64,000 nucleotides of DNA from IMG/VR virus record IMGVR_UViG_3300035698_019959, positions 1-64,000 of that record; one strand, given 5' to 3'. Positions 15,640-24,571 of this stretch are shown here, piece after piece. The position numbers and the translations under genes are program-made. The number at the start of each line of letters is the position of its first letter. The first letter of the stretch is position 1. This stretch comes from a virus. A model generated the notes under the pieces. That model made no database searches and was not told the origin of the DNA. It saw nothing but the letters and a program-made list of their open reading frames with translations.

Positions 15640-16026
15640 ATGGCCAAAGAAGGCGAGATTAAAAAAATATATAGTGGACTGACGTCGAATGTCACTCTTA
15701 CTCAAGCTCTACCTAGGAAGATATTTGAACGTAGAGATATAACTGTGGCCGTTCGTAAGACGCTTTCAGGTCAAGACGCTATGGCTGGTAATCTAAAGAT
15801 ATATGGTGCCATTAATGACGAAGATTCTTGGTACGAGCATATAGGAACTGTCAGTTTAATAGCTGCAGCAAGTGAGACAGAACATTGGCTCTATCCTAAT
15901 AGTATTGCTGGGCCAGTAGCTGCTACAATGGTTCCTACGAAAGCAACCTTTCTTTATTTACGTTTTGTAGTTGAGAGCATAGCGAACGGAACCATAGATG
16001 TTTGGATGCACGAGATTGAGTGTTAA
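15640..16026 (+). CDS. Beta-rich virion protein, 128 aa
   Basis: A 128-residue beta-rich protein with no signal peptide, behind AAGGAGT. It looks like a small jelly-roll or decoration protein and lies between the DUF5661 gene and a fibre gene. It is not recognised from a named family. A head decoration role is inference from position and composition. Confidence 0.55.
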   Translation: MAKEGEIKKIYSGLTSNVTLTQALPRKIFERRDITVAVRKTLSGQDAMAGNLKIYGAINDEDSWYEHIGTVSLIAAASETEHWLYPNSIAGPVAATMVPTKATFLYLRFVVESIANGTIDVWMHEIEC

Positions 16027-16052
16027 TAAAGAGACGAGAGGAGAAATAAAAA

Positions 16053-16490
16053 ATGGCTTATGTATATCAGGTTTTAAGTTCAGATCAAGTTAGATTACTC
16101 GATGAGTATAGTGGGGCAATGCATAAAGTAAAATTATCAGAGCTTTTAGATTCTGTTATGGATGTCGCAGCTTCAGGAGCATTCACCAATATAGTAGTTA
16201 GTAATAACGCTTCTATTGGAAATGATTTGACTGTTGTTGGTGCTACAGTTTTAGCAACCTTACAAGTTGGTGGTGGTTACGGAGATACAGGTGTTACTAT
16301 TGATGCAGATGGTAATCTTTCTGCTGATGGTGTTGGCGATTTCGCTGCTAGTGGTTTACAAACTACAGTATACACTCCTGCGACTGCAGCAGCAACTGGC
16401 GAAAAGGGAATGATCACTTACGACACTTCATATATTTATGTATGTGTCGATACGGATACTTGGATGCGAGGAGCAATAGCGACTTGGTAG
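16053..16490 (+). CDS. Short fibre-like virion protein, 145 aa
   Basis: The N-terminal QVRLLDEYSGA (residues 12-22) is the shared anchor-like module seen at 12920 and 32356. The middle (about 45-105) is Gly/Val/Ala-rich with short repeated strands, like trimeric phage fibre shafts. The C-terminus (YIYVCVDTDTWMRGA) resembles the end knob found on many phage fibres and head fibres. Probably a trimeric head fibre. Confidence 0.65.
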   Translation: MAYVYQVLSSDQVRLLDEYSGAMHKVKLSELLDSVMDVAASGAFTNIVVSNNASIGNDLTVVGATVLATLQVGGGYGDTGVTIDADGNLSADGVGDFAASGLQTTVYTPATAAATGEKGMITYDTSYIYVCVDTDTWMRGAIATW

Positions 16491-16514
16491 TCTAAAAATT
16501 AAAAGGGGGAAATT

Positions 16515-17615
16515 GTGCGTATTGGTTTAGTTAGCACTTTCAATATAGAGTGTGGAATTGCCACGTATACTCAGCATCTTGTAGAGAATTATCCTAAGAA
16601 TACAATAATCTTTGCGAACGATTTAGATGGTATGAATGATACGGGTGATCATAAAGGTCACCCCATTATTCGTTGTTTTTCTCGTAAGGGCACTCACGAA
16701 AGATTATTAAAAGAAATTATAGATTCTAAGGTTGATGTAATTCATTTTCAACATGAATTTGGCTTATTCCAAAATCACAAATCTTTCTTGGAGCTTTTGA
16801 AGGCATTAAAGACTCATTATAATAAAAGGATTGTGATGACTTTCCACACTGTGTTCACAGACAATCAGTGGAATAGTAAAATATACGAATATTTTAAATG
16901 GTGTGATAGGTTTATATTTCATCACGAAGATGCTAAAAAACGATTAGATTTATCTAGTTGTTATGTTATTCCCCATGGTTCTGTAGTTGTACGATCGAAG
17001 CCGAGATGGGAAGCTCGTGAGTATTTCGGAATCCCGGAAGATCGTTTCGTTGCATTGGCGTTGGGGTTTATTACACCAACAAAAGGTGCGGCAGATAGCA
17101 TTAATGCTGTCATGCGATTAAGAAAGATGTACCCGAATTTATTATTAATAGTAGCAGGTACGGCTATTGTTTATGATAATAATTTCACTAATTTAGAATA
17201 TGCTTTAACATTATTTAAGCAAGTAAGAATGATGAAGGCAGAAAAAACTATCAAGATCATGTTCAAGTTTATCCCAGAGAACGAGCTTGATTATTTTGCT
17301 GGGGTTACAGACATAGCAATAGAGAATTACCATCAGACGCAATATTCAACATCAGGAATGAGCCACCTAGTTATGAGTTATGGATTGCCCTCTATTTCTT
17401 CTAATTCAAATATCCTAGCAGATTTAACTCCGGAAAGAAGTTTAAAGTATGATATCGGGAATATTGAACAGATGACTGGTCAGCTAGAAAAGCTTATCAC
17501 TGATGACGTTTTAAGAAAGCAACTCTCTAGTAATTGTTTAGATTATTCAAAAAAAACCTCCTGGCCAAATACTACAAAAAGTCACTGGGACTTATATAAC
17601 GGCATAGCATTATAG
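16515..17615 (+). CDS. Glycosyltransferase, GT-B fold (GT4-like)
   Basis: 366 residues, starting at a GTG behind AAAGGGGG. It opens with the GT-B N-terminal strand and Gly loop (IGLVSTFNIECGIATYT). HFQHEFGLF and TFHTVFTD follow, then the C-terminal Rossmann half from LALGFITPTKGAAD. It ends with an E…SxxMxxGLP region (IENYHQTQYSTSGMS…YGLPS) typical of GT4 donor sites. It would transfer a sugar from a nucleotide sugar in the cytoplasm. First gene of the nine-gene sugar cassette. Confidence 0.82.
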   Translation: MRIGLVSTFNIECGIATYTQHLVENYPKNTIIFANDLDGMNDTGDHKGHPIIRCFSRKGTHERLLKEIIDSKVDVIHFQHEFGLFQNHKSFLELLKALKTHYNKRIVMTFHTVFTDNQWNSKIYEYFKWCDRFIFHHEDAKKRLDLSSCYVIPHGSVVVRSKPRWEAREYFGIPEDRFVALALGFITPTKGAADSINAVMRLRKMYPNLLLIVAGTAIVYDNNFTNLEYALTLFKQVRMMKAEKTIKIMFKFIPENELDYFAGVTDIAIENYHQTQYSTSGMSHLVMSYGLPSISSNSNILADLTPERSLKYDIGNIEQMTGQLEKLITDDVLRKQLSSNCLDYSKKTSWPNTTKSHWDLYNGIAL

Positions 17616-17624
17616 GAAAATAAA

Positions 17625-18671
17625 ATGATAAAGACTGATAGGCTGAGAATAGCAATTACAGGATTTTATGGAGCGGGTAATAGTGGCGATGAGGCTATGC
17701 TTCATAACTTAGTATTCAAGATTAAGCAAAGAGTCCCTGATGCAGTTATACTAGTGGCAACCGATAGAATAGGGGACTGGCAACATGATGATGTTTATTA
17801 TATGTCAGCGTTAGATAGAGCGAAACTTAGAGAGACAGATATCTTTATAGTAGGTGGTGGAGATTTAGGATTTGGGTTCGGTTGGAATTTATTACCTTGG
17901 GCAAAAAGGTTTAAGAACAAATGTATTATGATGGGTAGTGGTATTAACAGAACATGGAGAGATCCAAATTTTAAAACAGCGATAACTTCTATGTTGGGCT
18001 TGTTTGATAAAATATATGTAAGAGACGAAGACTCAGCTTTGTTTTTAAATGATTTGGGTGTTTATAACAAATACGCTACGGATATGTCTTTTGATCTATG
18101 TCAAGTACCATATGTCTTTAGAAAGAGTGAGAAGCATATTACCTTATGTATAAGGGAAACAGAAAGTAAGTACGAATCTCAGATGTTGGATTGTGCTATT
18201 AGAGTTATAAGAAAAGTTACTACTGATGGATTTACAACAACTATTCTACCGCTTTGTGAAGAGGATGCTATAAGATGCGATAAGATCTCTAGTTTCTTCA
18301 ATGACAAGGTTCAACTGATTCATACACCAGATCCAGAGCAGCATAAATATATTATAGCAAATTCAAATTATTTAGTTTCTTTAGGACGTTTGCATTCTTT
18401 GATATATGCTACTGATACTTGTACTCCTATGATAGGAATGAGTTACCCTGTGGTTGAGGAATATTCTAAAATAAATGCATGGATGAAACATATTGATTTA
18501 GAGAGGTTTCATTTAGACTTTTCTCCTTCTATAAAGCAATTTACAGAGAAGTGGACGCACATGCGAGCGCATGTGGTTGCGGTTAAAGATATTTTACAAA
18601 AGCAAAGAGACAGACATATCAAACTTAATAACGATCAGTTCGATGATGTCATCGGGTTAGTGGGTGAATGA
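17625..18671 (+). CDS. Polysaccharide pyruvyl transferase family protein (CsaB/WcaK-like)
   Basis: 348 residues. It opens with the family signature (ITGFYGAGNSGDEAML), then IFIVGGGDLGFG and MGSGINRTW, and later LVSLGRLHSLIYA (the RxHxxI-like motif) and PMIGMSYP. The family adds ketal pyruvate to sugars of surface polysaccharides, giving acidic groups recognised by SLH-type domains. Some members are plain glycosyltransferases of similar fold. It overlaps the next gene's start. An unusual gene for a phage head region. Confidence 0.82.
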   Translation: MIKTDRLRIAITGFYGAGNSGDEAMLHNLVFKIKQRVPDAVILVATDRIGDWQHDDVYYMSALDRAKLRETDIFIVGGGDLGFGFGWNLLPWAKRFKNKCIMMGSGINRTWRDPNFKTAITSMLGLFDKIYVRDEDSALFLNDLGVYNKYATDMSFDLCQVPYVFRKSEKHITLCIRETESKYESQMLDCAIRVIRKVTTDGFTTTILPLCEEDAIRCDKISSFFNDKVQLIHTPDPEQHKYIIANSNYLVSLGRLHSLIYATDTCTPMIGMSYPVVEEYSKINAWMKHIDLERFHLDFSPSIKQFTEKWTHMRAHVVAVKDILQKQRDRHIKLNNDQFDDVIGLVGE

Positions 18672-19672
18672 TGCCAAAGATGACAGTGGGTATAAATACA
18701 GCACAAATAGATTATCCTTATTCTGCTTACCCAGACGTGCATCTGTTTGAAATGACTATGAAGAGTCTGCGTGAGCAAACTTTTAAAGATTTTGAAGTTG
18801 TTGTTGCTGATGTAAATTACGAACAAAGAAAAAACTATTTCATAGATCATCCTGAAGACTTTCCAGTTAATCACGTTCCGATAAAGCCAAATATTTGGAT
18901 TCCATTTAATCATATGGCAATAGCTACTACGAAGAATACAATTCTCTTGCATGCAAAGGGTGACATAATTACATCAGTAGGTTCTTCTGTACGTTTGGAC
19001 AAATACTTTTTAGAAGCTGTTTTAAGCGGTGTGACCGAAGATTGTTGTGTGGTTAATCGGTTTTCTATTAATTGTGGGGAAAAGATTATTTTTCATGATG
19101 GTAGAGATCCTGCTGATTCTCATTCTTCTGTTCATGGAAATGTGTCTATGACTAAAGAGAATTGGATGTTAATAAATGGATATGACGAAATGCTTGATGG
19201 ATGTAAGGGGTTAGAAGATTGTGATATTGGAATAAGGTTGGTTAGAGCGGGTAAGAAGATAAAGTTGATTGGCCCAAAGATTGTGTATGAAGATCATGTC
19301 ACTTATTATCCTTTATTGCGTGATGGCCCTGGGTTTCAGAAGTGTCCGCACCTATTATTAGAGATATCTAAAAAAAGAAGTCAAATTCGTGCTAACGAAA
19401 CTCCATTGACTGATCAAGAGTATAGTTATTTAAAGATGTGCAAATTAGGGGATCAAAGAGATAGTTGTATTTTATTTCCTGATCAACCATGCATTCATTG
19501 CACTGAAGACAACAAATGTTATTTTGGGGAAGAGCCTGAGTTGATGGGATTGTATAAGCATCCTTCTTTGATTTTTGATTTAAAAGAAATGCGTAAAAAC
19601 ATTGATTCGGCTATTTTGGCATTAATATATATGTGTAGTCTAGAAGAATTAAAAGAATTTATAGGGGGATAA
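18668..19672 (+). CDS. GT-A family glycosyltransferase, paralogue 1
   Basis: 334 residues; start at 18668 or the next ATG at 18671. A GT2-type fold with SLREQTFKDFEVVVAD near residue 34, a Lys-Asn pair after IATTKNT, and NGYDEMLDGCKGLEDCDIG with the ED acceptor-site acid. At the position of the metal-binding DxD the sequence reads ITSVGSSVRLD, so the acidic pair seems lost. It ends with a HPSLIFDLKEM segment shared by all three paralogues (18668, 20183, 21186). A Cys-rich stretch lies near residue 270. Confidence 0.75.
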   Translation: MMPKMTVGINTAQIDYPYSAYPDVHLFEMTMKSLREQTFKDFEVVVADVNYEQRKNYFIDHPEDFPVNHVPIKPNIWIPFNHMAIATTKNTILLHAKGDIITSVGSSVRLDKYFLEAVLSGVTEDCCVVNRFSINCGEKIIFHDGRDPADSHSSVHGNVSMTKENWMLINGYDEMLDGCKGLEDCDIGIRLVRAGKKIKLIGPKIVYEDHVTYYPLLRDGPGFQKCPHLLLEISKKRSQIRANETPLTDQEYSYLKMCKLGDQRDSCILFPDQPCIHCTEDNKCYFGEEPELMGLYKHPSLIFDLKEMRKNIDSAILALIYMCSLEELKEFIGG

Positions 19673-19674
19673 AA

Positions 19675-20190
19675 ATGGATGAATATCAAGAAAGGTACAA
19701 AGGGCACCAACAAAGAAAAAGGGAAATGCTGATGAAGATAATGGAAGAGAGACATTCTGATAGAATTTTTAGTGATAAAGAAGTTGAGTTGGAGAAGGTG
19801 AATGCATTGACCAAGTGTGTTAATTTGTGCCCCACTTCTTGTGGTAGAAGGGCAATAAGTTTAAAAGTTGTTTCTGATAGAGATAAAAAGAATTTGTTAG
19901 GTGGAATTTTAGTGGGTGGAACTGGCTGGATAAATAGAGCGAAACATATTTTTTTAATTTTTGCAAACGGAGAGGCTTATAAAGCAGGAGATGAAATTAA
20001 TTTTATGCCATACTTAGACGCAGGGGTGGTAGCTCAACAATTATATTTAATGGCTACGACTTTAGATTTAAAATGCTGTTATGTTAATCCGAATATAAGG
20101 GAAATGAATAAAGAGCATTTTAAAAATATTTTTGGAGATGGGCTCTTTTGTGGGGCTTTTGCTATAGGATATGGAGAAAATAATGCCTGA
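19675..20190 (+). CDS. Nitroreductase-like flavoprotein
   Basis: 171 residues. ERHSDRIFSDKEVE (near 23-36) and NLCPTSCGRRAISLKVV match the start of the nitroreductase/FMN family: an Arg-rich FMN-phosphate site, then the PS-C-R loop. A LDAGVVAQQLYLMATTL helix and CCYVNPN follow. It is short for the family but has its main landmarks. The substrate is unknown. Within a sugar cassette it could reduce or oxidise a sugar-linked group, or recycle flavin. It overlaps the next glycosyltransferase gene. Confidence 0.72.
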   Translation: MDEYQERYKGHQQRKREMLMKIMEERHSDRIFSDKEVELEKVNALTKCVNLCPTSCGRRAISLKVVSDRDKKNLLGGILVGGTGWINRAKHIFLIFANGEAYKAGDEINFMPYLDAGVVAQQLYLMATTLDLKCCYVNPNIREMNKEHFKNIFGDGLFCGAFAIGYGENNA

Positions 20191-21199
20191 AATATCTATT
20201 TGTGTGGGAACGGCTCATAGCGATCACGCTATGTTGGGTAATCCTAAGATGCATATTTTTAAGTACCTCACAAAGTCTTTAAGGGAACAAACCTTCAAAG
20301 ATTTTGAATTGGTTCTGACGGACACTCTTTATGAGCAGAGAAAAGATTATTTTAAGAAGTTCCCTGAAGACTTTGTTGTTAAGCATGTTCCTGTGAAGCC
20401 GAATATTTGGATGCCTCAGGGATATTGCGCAATAGCTACTACTAAGAATACAAGTTTGTTACACGCCGAGGGCAAGATAGTTGTTTATACTGGTGATTGT
20501 TCTAGCTTACCTCCTAACTTTTTAAAAACTATTGTAGAAAAAATAAGATCGAATCGCTGTATAGCAAACACTTACGAGATATATTCGGGAAGGAAGCAAG
20601 TTTTTAAGGATAGGAGAGCTCCTGGAATAGTCCAAGGTACGTACGGTAATGTTTCTTTATATATGAAGGACGCATTAGAGCTGAATGGATACAATGAGAT
20701 GTTTGATGGCTCTAAGGGTTTGGAAGATTGTGACTTTGGTAGGAGAATGTATTCTAAGGGAATGATAATTGAATTAATAGATCTCCCTGTTCGGTATCAA
20801 CAACACAAGGGTGACTTCCCAACTTTAGAAGCTCAACCACTAAAATGCCCAAGACTGATGGAAATGATGAGCTGTGATAGATCTAGGATAAAAATATATA
20901 AAGCAAATTCTGTACCGTATACAGAAAAGGAAATTGATCGCTTGTTAGAATGTTCTGAAATATCAAAAGGCCATTTCTGTAAATATGTACGAGATATTAA
21001 TGGTGACTCAATTGAATGTAGAAGTGGGTTGAATCAAGACGGTAAGGCAAAATATAGTGATGTTGTTAAAATAAGATTTATGTACAATCATCCTTCTTTG
21101 ATCTTCGATTTAAAAGAACAAAAGAAGAGTATAAATAAAGCTTTGTTCGATTTAGACAAATTATGTCAAGATGTGGGGGCGAGATATGCCAAAAGTTAG
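20183..21199 (+). CDS. GT-A family glycosyltransferase, paralogue 2
   Basis: Start at the ATG behind GGAGAAAATA; the in-frame ATG at 20171 is less likely. It shares with paralogue 1 KSLREQTFKDFELVLTD, MPQGYCAIATTKNTSLLHAEG, NGYNEMFDGSKGLEDCDFG and HPSLIFDLKEQ. The DxD position reads VVYTGDCSS, keeping one acid. It probably adds a sugar to the same glycan as its neighbours, or has become a non-catalytic partner. Confidence 0.75.
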   Translation: MPEISICVGTAHSDHAMLGNPKMHIFKYLTKSLREQTFKDFELVLTDTLYEQRKDYFKKFPEDFVVKHVPVKPNIWMPQGYCAIATTKNTSLLHAEGKIVVYTGDCSSLPPNFLKTIVEKIRSNRCIANTYEIYSGRKQVFKDRRAPGIVQGTYGNVSLYMKDALELNGYNEMFDGSKGLEDCDFGRRMYSKGMIIELIDLPVRYQQHKGDFPTLEAQPLKCPRLMEMMSCDRSRIKIYKANSVPYTEKEIDRLLECSEISKGHFCKYVRDINGDSIECRSGLNQDGKAKYSDVVKIRFMYNHPSLIFDLKEQKKSINKALFDLDKLCQDVGARYAKS

Positions 21200-22217
21200 T
21201 GTAGTATATACAACAATTAGAAGAGACTTTCCTATGTTAAGTTTGCCGGATATTCATCAGTTTACTATGTTTTTAGATTCTGTTGAGAAGCAAACTTTTA
21301 AAGATGATATAGAAGTCATTATAGTAGACGCCTTAAAGGATCGCAAAATAAGCAATCCAATTACTCCTATGTTTGATGGGGTTACTAGAGGTGATTTTGA
21401 TTTTTCTAAGTACTCTTTCCCGATAAAGCATATCAGACCTTTGCCAAGTTATTGGTTAGACGAAGGATTTTCGTCTTATTGTCATTGTGTTAACACTGGC
21501 ATTATTGCTGCTGATGGTGAGTTGATTGTATTATTTGATGATTGTTCAGAAATAATAGGCACGGAAGCTTTAGAATTACATTGGGAGTGGTATAAGAAAG
21601 GTGACGGTAAACAGTTCGCTCGTTCTATTTTTGAATACTGGAAAGGCGGTTCTCCTGTTCTACATCATCCTGATCATAAGACCCATGCGGGAAGACCCAT
21701 AAGACATTCGGCATATGATTATCTTGCTAGAACAAATAAATTATATTTAATACACGAGAAGATGTTTTGTGCCTTTGGGTATTACTCGTTTAGTTTAGAT
21801 GTGATGTTAGAGTTGAACGGATATAATGAAATGTTTGATGGAGCGAAGGGTGCAGAAGATTTCGATATGGGCTGTCGCTTAATAGATTTTGGTGTTCGGT
21901 CGATAGCGGATATGCGGTTAAGAGTGATAGAACATTTCCACGAGCCTATGGTTTTCCATGGAGTAAACCATAATCGTGGTCGTAGGAATAATGTTGCTAT
22001 TCACGAAGCACTCTTAAAGCGCGGTCCAACATTTAAAAGAGCAAATGAGAAGCCGCTGACCGAAGAAGAATATAATTTTATGTTAGAAAGAGATAGAGTG
22101 TATGTTCCTAATTTTGTAGAAGACGAGTATATTAAGAGAATTAAAACTCACCCACCAATTTTTGATTTAAAAGACCTGAGGAGGAAATATCGTGAAGGAT
22201 TCTATGATGAGAAATAA
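21186..22217 (+). CDS. GT-A family glycosyltransferase, paralogue 3
   Basis: Start at the ATG behind GGGGGCGAG. It overlaps the end of paralogue 2 by 14 bases. It is the most conventional of the three: VLFDDCSE provides the DD pair expected for metal and nucleotide-sugar binding, and NGYNEMFDGAKGAEDFDMG the ED motif. It ends in HPPIFDLKDLRRK like the others. A His-rich insert (EHFHEPMVFHGVNHN) follows the ED motif. Confidence 0.78.
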   Translation: MPKVSVVYTTIRRDFPMLSLPDIHQFTMFLDSVEKQTFKDDIEVIIVDALKDRKISNPITPMFDGVTRGDFDFSKYSFPIKHIRPLPSYWLDEGFSSYCHCVNTGIIAADGELIVLFDDCSEIIGTEALELHWEWYKKGDGKQFARSIFEYWKGGSPVLHHPDHKTHAGRPIRHSAYDYLARTNKLYLIHEKMFCAFGYYSFSLDVMLELNGYNEMFDGAKGAEDFDMGCRLIDFGVRSIADMRLRVIEHFHEPMVFHGVNHNRGRRNNVAIHEALLKRGPTFKRANEKPLTEEEYNFMLERDRVYVPNFVEDEYIKRIKTHPPIFDLKDLRRKYREGFYDEK

Positions 22218-22773
22218 TGGTGTAAAAGAAAGAATTTATATTACTGATAGTGAGTTAGAGATTATTGAGAACAGGTTATCGGTAGAAGCTCATGTCCAGA
22301 GATATGGCTTTGTGCGTCAGTATGTTCACGATCATGTTTTAGATTGTGCTTGTGGGTGTGGGTACGGAACTTATATGTTATCTAAGAACCCTGATGTTAA
22401 ATCTATTATAGGAGTTGATAGATCTAAAGAGGCAATTGATTTTGCTATGGATAATTATTGTGATAAAAAAACTTTTTTTACTCATTGTGAAAATATAGAA
22501 GATTTTGAGGTTGAGTGTATAGATCAGTTGGTTTCTATAGAGACGATAGAGCATTTAAAAGATCCCATGACTTTAATAGAGATGGCTATAAGGAATGAGG
22601 TTCCGGAATTAATTATTTCTTTCCCGACTAAAAAGTCCACTCATTATAATAAGTTTCACTATCATGATTTTACATTCAACGATATCAAAGAGATGTTGGT
22701 TGGATATTATAAGGTAAAAGATTCATTTGAATATAAGCGAGAAGTAGGGTTTGTTTTCGCCAAAAAAATATAA
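22192..22773 (+). CDS. SAM-dependent methyltransferase (class I)
   Basis: 193 residues, starting at a GTG 6 bases after GAGGAGG and overlapping the preceding gene. It has a Rossmann methyltransferase core: motif I VLDCACGCGYGTYML, GVDRSKEAIDFA (the acidic residue binds the SAM ribose), and SIETIEHLKDP as motif IV/post-I. The context suggests a sugar or lipid-sugar methylation step, but DNA or protein substrates cannot be excluded. Confidence 0.8.
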   Translation: MKDSMMRNNGVKERIYITDSELEIIENRLSVEAHVQRYGFVRQYVHDHVLDCACGCGYGTYMLSKNPDVKSIIGVDRSKEAIDFAMDNYCDKKTFFTHCENIEDFEVECIDQLVSIETIEHLKDPMTLIEMAIRNEVPELIISFPTKKSTHYNKFHYHDFTFNDIKEMLVGYYKVKDSFEYKREVGFVFAKKI

Positions 22774-22787
22774 GGAGAATAAAAAAA

Positions 22788-23525
22788 ATGAAAGCTTCTG
22801 ATTTTAATGCAAAGTATTATGATAAGAACTATTTTGTAACCCCAGAGGGCAAAAAATTTCATAACGCTGATGGTAAGGAATTGGGTTGGAGTTATAATAA
22901 CCCTGAAGGAGAATTCTTAGGAGCTGGCCCGATAGCTCAGGCTTGGGCAACAATTTTCAAACCTAAGAATATGTTAGATGTGGGTTGTGGCCGTGGAACA
23001 TTCGTAGCGTATGCTCGCAAGGCGGGTATTGAAGCGCACGGATTTGATTTTTCAGAATTCGCTACAAGCGAAGAAGGAAAGTATGCTGGTTGTGAAAAGG
23101 GATGGTTAAAGTGTCACGATGCTTCAAAACCTTGGCCGTATCCAGATAATCATTTTGATTTAGTAACGTGTTTAGATTTGTTCGAACATATTTACGAAGA
23201 AGACCTACCTCAAGTGATTAATGAAATGTTTAGGGTAGCAAAGAAGTGGGTATTTATTCAAATTTGTACGGTTAATGGCCAAGAAGGTTATACACTAGGT
23301 AAGAAAGAAAGTGTTCCGATAGAGCTTGAGGGAATGGCCGTTGCAGGACATGTTTGCATTAAGCCAGAGTATTGGTGGAATTATAGGTTTTATAAAAATG
23401 AGTGGCTTCCTAGGAAGGTTATGACCGAGAGATTTATTTCTCTGGTGGATAACAATATTATTTCCAATTGGATAAGGAATTCAATTTTAGTTTTTGAAAA
23501 AGATATCGATGGTTCGGGGGAGTAA
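22788..23525 (+). CDS. SAM-dependent methyltransferase (class I), second
   Basis: 245 residues. Motif I MLDVGCGRGTFVAYA near residue 62, then HGFDFSEFA, then LVTCLDLFEHIYEEDL. It is a Methyltransf_11/23-like enzyme. The N-terminal 45 residues (FNAKYYDKNYFVTPEGKKF) resemble sugar O-methyltransferases of polysaccharide clusters. AAGGAG lies before the ATG. Confidence 0.8.
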   Translation: MKASDFNAKYYDKNYFVTPEGKKFHNADGKELGWSYNNPEGEFLGAGPIAQAWATIFKPKNMLDVGCGRGTFVAYARKAGIEAHGFDFSEFATSEEGKYAGCEKGWLKCHDASKPWPYPDNHFDLVTCLDLFEHIYEEDLPQVINEMFRVAKKWVFIQICTVNGQEGYTLGKKESVPIELEGMAVAGHVCIKPEYWWNYRFYKNEWLPRKVMTERFISLVDNNIISNWIRNSILVFEKDIDGSGE

Positions 23526-23553
23526 TTAATTTTAACAACATGAGAGAGTGGTA

Positions 23554-24495
23554 ATGAAAATTCAATTTTTTAAACGTACTGATACAACATCTTTTGATTA
23601 TTTGGGAACTTGTATTTCAGAGATCTGTAGGGCTCATGGTCATAAGGTCGTTGTAAAGAGTATAAATAAATTTGTAGAGGGAGAAGGTATTGAGAGAGCT
23701 GAAGTGGGGATGTCTTATGGTTTAATTTCTGATATAAGGCATCTTGCTGCTTATCCTATAAAAATTGCTGGCTTGGTCTGTGAGAAGGATTTAACCCCTA
23801 AAGAAATAAAAATAATTAAAAATATAGATCCTACAGAGATTTGGGTACCTAGTGAGTTTGTAATGAAGAAATTCCAAGAGGCTGGTTTTATAAAAAACTT
23901 GGCATTGGTTCCTCATGGTTTGGGCGAAGTCACAAAGGTTAAGAATAAAAAACGTACGGATAAGGTTCTAATGATTTTTAATTCTTATAAGAAGGCAGAT
24001 TTTAGTGTAGAAAGAAAAGGAATTTTTGAAGTACTAGAAGCATGGGGTAAATATAAAATACCACAAAAATTGATCCTAAGAACCAAGTATAGAAATTATT
24101 ATGGAAAATATGATCTATCCAATGTTTCTTTTATAGAAGATAGAGTCGAAGATATCGGTGGATTGTTAAATGATTGTGATGCTGTTCTTTGCCCTAGTTA
24201 TTCAGAAGGGTTTGGGATTGTTGGGTTAGAGGCTTTGGCTCATGGCGTTCCCTTGATATCGACCAAGACGGGGAATGATTATCTTCAAAAGGATGTTTTT
24301 TATACTCATATAGATTTGCCAGTGACAGTAGAAAAGATAAAGATAGCTATTGATGAGACGTATTTAGATTTAGATATAAATAAAAAAATAGCAATGGGGC
24401 AGGCTGATCGAGTATATAAAAAGTATAAATGGCAAAGTCTTTATAAGATAATTGAAAAAAGAATTAGTGTTTTAAAATCTAAGAGATACTCCTAA
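23554..24495 (+). CDS. Glycosyltransferase, GT-B fold (GT4-like), second
   Basis: Start at the ATG behind GAGAGAGTGGTA; the GTG two codons earlier is an alternative. About 313 residues. The C-terminal donor domain has VLCPSYSEGFGIVGLEALAHGVP, the textbook E-x7-E GT4 motif, and STKTGND. The N-terminal acceptor half includes IWVPSEFVMKKF and LVPHGLGE. Last gene of the sugar cassette; an AT-rich promoter-like element follows it. Confidence 0.85.
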   Translation: MKIQFFKRTDTTSFDYLGTCISEICRAHGHKVVVKSINKFVEGEGIERAEVGMSYGLISDIRHLAAYPIKIAGLVCEKDLTPKEIKIIKNIDPTEIWVPSEFVMKKFQEAGFIKNLALVPHGLGEVTKVKNKKRTDKVLMIFNSYKKADFSVERKGIFEVLEAWGKYKIPQKLILRTKYRNYYGKYDLSNVSFIEDRVEDIGGLLNDCDAVLCPSYSEGFGIVGLEALAHGVPLISTKTGNDYLQKDVFYTHIDLPVTVEKIKIAIDETYLDLDINKKIAMGQADRVYKKYKWQSLYKIIEKRISVLKSKRYS

Positions 24496-24513
24496 TTTAA
24501 TTTTGATGAACAA

Positions 24514-24528
24514 TTATATATAATAAAT
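24514..24528 (+). promoter_or_regulatory. AT-rich late-promoter-like element
   Basis: TTATATATAATAAAT 43 bases before the next ATG, with a second related TTATATAAT at 24543-24551. It lies in the 76-base gap between the sugar cassette and the next virion gene. Confidence 0.42.
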
Positions 24529-24571
24529 AAATGAATAAAATTTTATATAATCAAGAAAGGGGAATTATAGA

